A stretch of 17,286 nucleotides of DNA from Bacteroidota bacterium (GTDB taxonomy: Bacteria; Bacteroidota; Bacteroidia; Flavobacteriales_F; PHOS-HE28), in assembly GCA_023430325.1 (NCBI GenBank), contig JAEZAU010000166.1:1-17286 (forward strand). Direction: 5' to 3'. A model generated the notes under the pieces. It was given only the letters and a program-made list of their open reading frames with translations, had not been told where the DNA came from and ran no database searches. The translations under genes were made by a program, and so were the position numbers. Shown piece by piece: positions 13,271 through 17,286 of the stretch. The stretch's first letter is position 1. The number at the start of each line of letters is the position of its first letter.

Positions 13271-14137
13271 TCAGTTCACGGCCATCTGGGGCCCGTAAAA
13301 GGAACGCTTCTTCACATTATAGAAGTATCCCTTGCTGATGATGTGTACGATCATATGCTCGATGCTGATAGGCCGGCCTTCCTCCACATCGGCGATGTTG
13401 GTGTGCTTCATCTCATGACCATCGAAAATGATCACCTGGCCACTACCGATTATCTCCAGATGATCGCCTTGTGATATCACCACGCCGGTATCTTCCCCAA
13501 GACCGATCCCGATCGCCGTGGGATTGGCGGCAACAGCCTGCGTCAGGCGGCTGAACCTTCCGCGGGCCACGAAATGAGAATCGATGATCACATCGCTCAC
13601 CAGGGCAAGACCAGTGGTCATCTTCACTTCACCCTTGAACAATCCGGTGCTGCTGTGACCCTGATAGATCATTGTATTGCTCATGCACATGGCCCCGGCG
13701 CTGGTGCCGGCAATGACAAATCCCTCTTCGTTCTGGTACCGGGCCTTCATCACTTCAAGGAAGATCGTACCTCCGAAAATGCTGGTAAGCCTCAGTTGAT
13801 TTCCACCGCTGATCATGACACCATCAGCACGCCGGAGCTTTTCGGTCATCTCGGGTGTAACGTCCTTGCGATCGCGGATGTCAAGGACGTCCACATTCTC
13901 CAATCCCAACTTCCCGAAAGCCTCCACGTAGTTGCGGCCCACCTCTTCGGGAATGCTGCTGGCACTGGTTATAACGGCCAGTTGCTTGTTCTTTCCACCG
14001 ATCTCATTCACCACACGGCGCAGTATACCGGCTTCTATGAAGTCGTTCCGGAAGACCTTGTCACGATGGCCACCCTCCGGTGCGGAACCCTTATCTTCAT
14101 TACCGCCGATCGCGATCAGCTTACCCCTTGGTACCAT
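13271..14137 (-). CDS. cphB: Cyanophycinase
   Basis: Serine exopeptidase of family S51 that degrades cyanophycin (multi-L-arginyl-poly-L-aspartate) to beta-Asp-Arg dipeptides. Visible marks in the 288-residue protein are GKLIAIGGNEDKG at the N-terminus, SGGNQ (110-114), the nucleophile elbow GTSAGAM with Ser146, and DSHFVARGRFSRL (186-198). The frame is open to an ATG at 14398, but the start at 14137 is chosen because the family motif begins right there, a GGAGG lies about ten bases upstream, and a TAGTTTTG box sits inside the longer frame. No signal peptide is seen, so it is predicted intracellular, matching storage granules. It diverges from cphA across a 223-base gap and is followed after 3 bases by DUF3817. 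Confidence is high. Confidence 0.94.
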   Translation of the reverse strand: MVPRGKLIAIGGNEDKGSAPEGGHRDKVFRNDFIEAGILRRVVNEIGGKNKQLAVITSASSIPEEVGRNYVEAFGKLGLENVDVLDIRDRKDVTPEMTEKLRRADGVMISGGNQLRLTSIFGGTIFLEVMKARYQNEEGFVIAGTSAGAMCMSNTMIYQGHSSTGLFKGEVKMTTGLALVSDVIIDSHFVARGRFSRLTQAVAANPTAIGIGLGEDTGVVISQGDHLEIIGSGQVIIFDGHEMKHTNIADVEEGRPISIEHMIVHIISKGYFYNVKKRSFYGPQMAVN

Positions 14138-14194
14138 ACCTTTTCGTTTCCTCCAGCGAGCACTATCCTTGCAATTCCGTGTGATCGCAGGGCG

Positions 14195-14202
14195 CAAAAC
14201 TA
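14195..14202 (-). promoter_or_regulatory. -7 box (TAGTTTTG) for cphB
   Basis: On the minus strand this reads TAGTTTTG, a full match to TAnnTTTG, 57 bases upstream of the chosen cphB start at 14137. A GGAGG ribosome-binding site lies between them, making this one of the few genes here with a clear Shine-Dalgarno. The cphB-cphA gap (14138-14360) must also hold the cphA promoter, which I could not identify. Confidence 0.45.
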
Positions 14203-14360
14203 GGTCAAGCCTTAGCTGTTCCGGCCATCGCATGAAAAATTGATGAACGATCGGCTGCTCGTATGGCTGCGGGTTTCTCAATATCTTACGATCGCTCGCG
14301 GCACCATCATGCAGGGCAATCGGAGAACGTAGAACTATATCCTGAACCAGAACCTCAACA

Positions 14361-17024
14361 ATGCGCATCCTCGAACTGAAAGCCATGCGTGGCCCCAATC
14401 ATTGGTCGGTGAAACGCCATCAATTGATCGTGATGAGGCTTGATATCGAGGATCTTGAAGAGAGACCTACCGATAAGATACCAGGATTCTTCGAGCGCAT
14501 GGTACAACTGCTTCCCTCGCTGTACACCCATCGTTGCAGTGAGGATCACGAGGGCGGGTTCTTTGAACGAGTGCAGCGCGGCACATGGATGGGCCATGTG
14601 ATCGAGCATATCGCCCTGGAGATACAAACGCTGGCCGGAATGGATACCGGCTTCGGCCGCACAAGAAGTACAAGTGAGCCCGGGGTTTATAATGTGGTAT
14701 TCAGCTATATCGAAGAACCGGTCGGGATCTATGCGGCAAGAGCGTCGGTACGTATCGCCGAAGCCTTGATCACCGGTAAAGCGTACGATCTGGAAAAGGA
14801 CATCCAGGAGATGCGGGAGATCCGGGAGAACGCGCGTCTGGGACCAAGCACGGCCAGCATCGTGCACGAAGCGGTGGCGCGGGGCATACCGTATCTGCGT
14901 TTGAACGGGCAAAGCCTGGTGCAACTCGGCCATGGCGTACACCAGAAGCGGATCCGTGCCACGGTCACCAGCCACACAAGCAACATCGGAGTGGAGATCG
15001 CTTGTGACAAGGAGGAGACCAAGCAACTTCTGGAGAGTTACGAGATCCCGGTGCCCAAAGGTCGCGTAGTGCGATTGCAGGAAGGACTGTTGGAAGCGTT
15101 GGAAGTAGTGGGTTTTCCCTGTGTCATAAAACCGATCGGAGGTAACCATGGCAGGGGCGCAACGATCGGCATCAAGACCGTGGAAGAAGCGATCGCTGCT
15201 CTGGCCAAAGCGAAGGAGATCAGTCGAAGCGCCATAGTGGAACGCTACATCACCGGGCTGGACCACCGGCTGCTGGTCATCAACCATCAGTTCGTCGCAG
15301 CGGCAAAACGTACTCCGGCATGTGTCATCGGCGACGGAAAAAGCACCATCAAGCAATTGGTGGAAGAAGTGAACAAGGATCCGCGCCGCGGCTATGGCCA
15401 TGAGAAGATGCTCACGCAGATCGATATGGATGACCACACCGTAAAGCTTCTCGATCGAAGAGGCTATACTATCGATTCCATTCCGCCGAAGGATGAGGTG
15501 GTCTACTTGAAGGCCACGGCGAACCTCAGCACCGGTGGCACGGCCGAGGATGTGACAGAAGTAGTGCATTCGTACAACGTCTTCATGGCCGAACGCATCT
15601 CCCGCATCATCGATCTGGACATCTGCGGCATTGATATCATGACCGATGACATCACCAGACCGCTCACCGAGACCGGCGGTGCCGTGCTCGAAGTGAACGC
15701 CGCTCCAGGCTTCCGCATGCATCTGGAACCGACTTCAGGCCTTGGACGAAATGTCGCCGAGCCTGTGGTGGACATGCTCTTCCCGCCCGGTGCACCGAGC
15801 CGCATTCCCATTATCGCGATCACCGGTACGAACGGAAAAACGACCACCACGCGTTTGATCGCGCATATCATGCGAAGCGTCGGCCACAAGGTCGGCATGA
15901 CATGCAGCGATGGGGTTTATATCCAGAACAGAATGCTGATGAAAGGCGATTGCACAGGTCCGGCCAGTGCACAATTCGTGCTGAAGGATCCGTTGGTGGA
16001 CATGGCCGTGCTAGAGACGGCGCGTGGTGGAATGTTGCGGAGCGGACTTGGTTTTGAGCATTGCGATATCGGCATCGTCACCAACGTGGCGGCCGATCAC
16101 CTTGGCTTGAAGGACATCCACACCCTGGAAGATCTCGCGCATGTGAAAAGCACCGTTCCAAAAAGTGTTCGCCGCGATGGTCACGCGATCTTGAACGCCG
16201 ATGATGAGCTTGTGATGGCGATGCGTAAACAGTGTGAATGCAAGATCGCGCTGTTCAGCCTGGATGAGAACAATCGGGTGCTGCGCCAGCACTGCAAACT
16301 TGGCGGCCTGGCCGCAGTGTACGAGAACGGGTACATCACCATCAGCAAAGGTGATTGGAAACTGCGGATCGAAAAGGCGGTGAACGTGCCGTTGACCTAT
16401 GGCGGACGCGCGGTCTTCAACATACAGAACGCGTTGCCCGCCGTGCTGGCCGCATATATAAAAGGCGTGAAGATCGAGGAGCTGCGCCAGGCGCTGATCA
16501 CCTTCGTGCCTTCACCGGCGCAAACGCCCGGCCGTCTCAATCTTTTCCAGTTCCGCGATTTCCAGGTGGTGGTGGATTATGCGCACAACCCGCACGGCTT
16601 CGAGGCGCTGGGCAAATTCGTGGCGCGTGTACCTGACTCGCCGAAGATCGGTGTCATAGCCGGCGTTGGCGATCGGCGCGATGAGGATACGATAAACCTC
16701 GGAAAGCTGAGTGCAAAAATGTTCGATGAGATCATCATCCGCCAGGATCGCAACTTGCGTGGAAAGAGCGCCGATGAGATCGTGGAACTGCTGGAAAGAG
16801 GCATCAAGGAAGTGGACCCGCACAAAAAGTACAAGGTGATCAAGAAGGAAGAGGAAGCCATCCGCCATGCGATCGGAACGGCCCCAAAGGGATCTTTCGT
16901 GGTGCTTTGCAGTGATGTGGTGCCTGATGCGCTTGAACTGGTGATGAAGCTTAAGGAGCAGGATGAACAAGTGCCCTTTAGCAAGGAGGATATCCCGAAC
17001 CGGAACAAGGAATTGGTGGTGTGA
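14361..17024 (+). CDS. cphA: Cyanophycin synthetase
   Basis: Builds cyanophycin by alternately adding Asp to the polymer backbone and Arg to the side-chain carboxylate, with ATP. The 887-residue length fits CphA (about 870-900). Domains in order: an N-terminal domain (1-160) with THRCSEDHEGGF and GHVIEHIALE (H79, E82, H83); an ATP-grasp domain with KPIGGNHGRG (257-266) and EVNAAPG (444-450), which adds Asp; a Mur-ligase-like domain with P-loop GTNGKTTTT (489-497), DYAHNPHGFEAL and GVGDRRDED, which adds Arg. All three look intact, with no frameshift or stop. The gene is divergent from cphB, which supports coordinated storage and breakdown. No -7 box was found; the start ATG at 14361 gives the usual MRILELKAMRGPNHWS beginning. 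Function nearly certain; activity and granule formation are inferred. Confidence 0.97.
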   Translation: MRILELKAMRGPNHWSVKRHQLIVMRLDIEDLEERPTDKIPGFFERMVQLLPSLYTHRCSEDHEGGFFERVQRGTWMGHVIEHIALEIQTLAGMDTGFGRTRSTSEPGVYNVVFSYIEEPVGIYAARASVRIAEALITGKAYDLEKDIQEMREIRENARLGPSTASIVHEAVARGIPYLRLNGQSLVQLGHGVHQKRIRATVTSHTSNIGVEIACDKEETKQLLESYEIPVPKGRVVRLQEGLLEALEVVGFPCVIKPIGGNHGRGATIGIKTVEEAIAALAKAKEISRSAIVERYITGLDHRLLVINHQFVAAAKRTPACVIGDGKSTIKQLVEEVNKDPRRGYGHEKMLTQIDMDDHTVKLLDRRGYTIDSIPPKDEVVYLKATANLSTGGTAEDVTEVVHSYNVFMAERISRIIDLDICGIDIMTDDITRPLTETGGAVLEVNAAPGFRMHLEPTSGLGRNVAEPVVDMLFPPGAPSRIPIIAITGTNGKTTTTRLIAHIMRSVGHKVGMTCSDGVYIQNRMLMKGDCTGPASAQFVLKDPLVDMAVLETARGGMLRSGLGFEHCDIGIVTNVAADHLGLKDIHTLEDLAHVKSTVPKSVRRDGHAILNADDELVMAMRKQCECKIALFSLDENNRVLRQHCKLGGLAAVYENGYITISKGDWKLRIEKAVNVPLTYGGRAVFNIQNALPAVLAAYIKGVKIEELRQALITFVPSPAQTPGRLNLFQFRDFQVVVDYAHNPHGFEALGKFVARVPDSPKIGVIAGVGDRRDEDTINLGKLSAKMFDEIIIRQDRNLRGKSADEIVELLERGIKEVDPHKKYKVIKKEEEAIRHAIGTAPKGSFVVLCSDVVPDALELVMKLKEQDEQVPFSKEDIPNRNKELVV

Positions 17025-17117
17025 GCGAGTACCGGGATCGTTGTTTCTGGGCGAATTCTCGTCCGAGCGTGATCCTTCGCTGCTACTCCTCACTGCGCTG
17101 CGGGGTATCCGCTTCGG

Positions 17118-17184
17118 CCACTTACGCAGATCTCGTTCTTGCCGATAAGATCATTGGTCATCAAAGGAAGATCTGCGTTAGTGG
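17118..17184. repeat. Long imperfect inverted repeat downstream of cphA
   Basis: CCACTTACGCAGATCT (17118-17133) and AGATCTGCGTTAGTGG (17169-17184) are reverse complements with one mismatch in 16, separated by 35 bases. It sits 94 bases after the cphA stop. There is no T run after the second arm, so it is not a classic terminator. It may mark the ends of two inverted repeat units or of a small non-autonomous element. Confidence 0.7.
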
Positions 17185-17286
17185 CGCAGCTGGAAAGCCC
17201 GGACCGTACGCAGTACGGGAGGACTTGAAAGCGGAGACACGACCCGGCAGGAACCCGCCCAAAGCCCCGCCAATACAGGCATTCCG
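17185..17286 (-). repeat. Possible GC-rich interspersed intergenic repeat, cut by the window end
   Basis: No coding frame is apparent. Read on the minus strand it is rich in GGGC-TTT blocks (GGGGCTTTGGGCGGG, CCGGGCTTTCC) and runs into CACTAACGCAG, contains a perfect hairpin CCGTAC-GCA-GTACGG (17204-17218), and reminds me of the short multicopy intergenic repeats of Flavobacteria that end in CTAACGC. That comparison is from memory; copy number cannot be checked in one window. Confidence 0.35.

Noticed and set aside
14138..14398. N-terminal extension of the cyanophycinase frame by 87 residues
   Set aside because: The extra part does not resemble the family, contains the likely -7 box and ribosome-binding site, and would run into cphA.
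14355..15722. Long minus-strand 455-residue reading frame
   Set aside because: It lies entirely opposite cphA, has no recognisable domain or membrane segments, and reflects the codon use of cphA.
17118..17184. Terminator of cphA
   Set aside because: The arms are long but the loop is 35 bases and no T run follows, so it does not fit a rho-independent terminator.

Overview
The window looks like part of a compact chromosome of a Bacteroidota bacterium, probably from the Flavobacteriales side and with GC in the mid-50s by eye. Evidence: TAnnTTTG-type -7 promoter boxes sit very close to several start codons, Shine-Dalgarno sequences are weak or absent, and families common in Bacteroidota are present (DUF4920, DUF983, an NGSFE-type secreted domain, a YtxH/holin-like operon). 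This placement is inference; no rRNA is present.

Layout. 1-510 (-): 5' part of a PhoB/OmpR-type response regulator, cut by the window edge. 631-733 (+): tRNA-Gly(CCC) and a strong terminator. 808-2052 (+): solitary cytosine-5 DNA methyltransferase. 2085-3555 (+): lipoprotein MsrA and a secreted NGSFE-domain protein. 3573-4927 (+): DUF983 zinc-ribbon membrane protein overlapping folD by ATGA. 4924-5142 (-): tiny lmo0937-like membrane protein whose stop overlaps the folD stop. 5233-6105 (+): RimK-type ATP-grasp ligase. 6086-7995 (-): GT-C-like membrane protein and a RimB-like retropepsin. 8115-10281 (+): DUF4920 protein, PAP2 phosphatase, isoaspartyl peptidase. 12708-10278 (-): operon YtxH, holin-like, uncharacterised, AI-2E transporter family. 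14137-12944 (-): cyanophycinase plus DUF3817 membrane protein. 14361-17024 (+): cyanophycin synthetase. 17025-17286: non-coding tail with a long inverted repeat.

How the genes fit together. The clearest theme is non-ribosomal peptide-bond chemistry. CphA would polymerise Asp and Arg into cyanophycin. The divergently transcribed CphB would cut it to beta-Asp-Arg dipeptides. The isoaspartyl peptidase about 3 kb away could split those dipeptides, so a complete nitrogen-storage cycle is encoded here in what looks like a heterotroph. A second ATP-grasp ligase (RimK) lies near a RimB-like retropepsin, a pairing known from ribosomal protein S6 glutamylation systems. The remaining genes are envelope, redox and one-carbon housekeeping functions. 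No phage, IS or CRISPR is visible.
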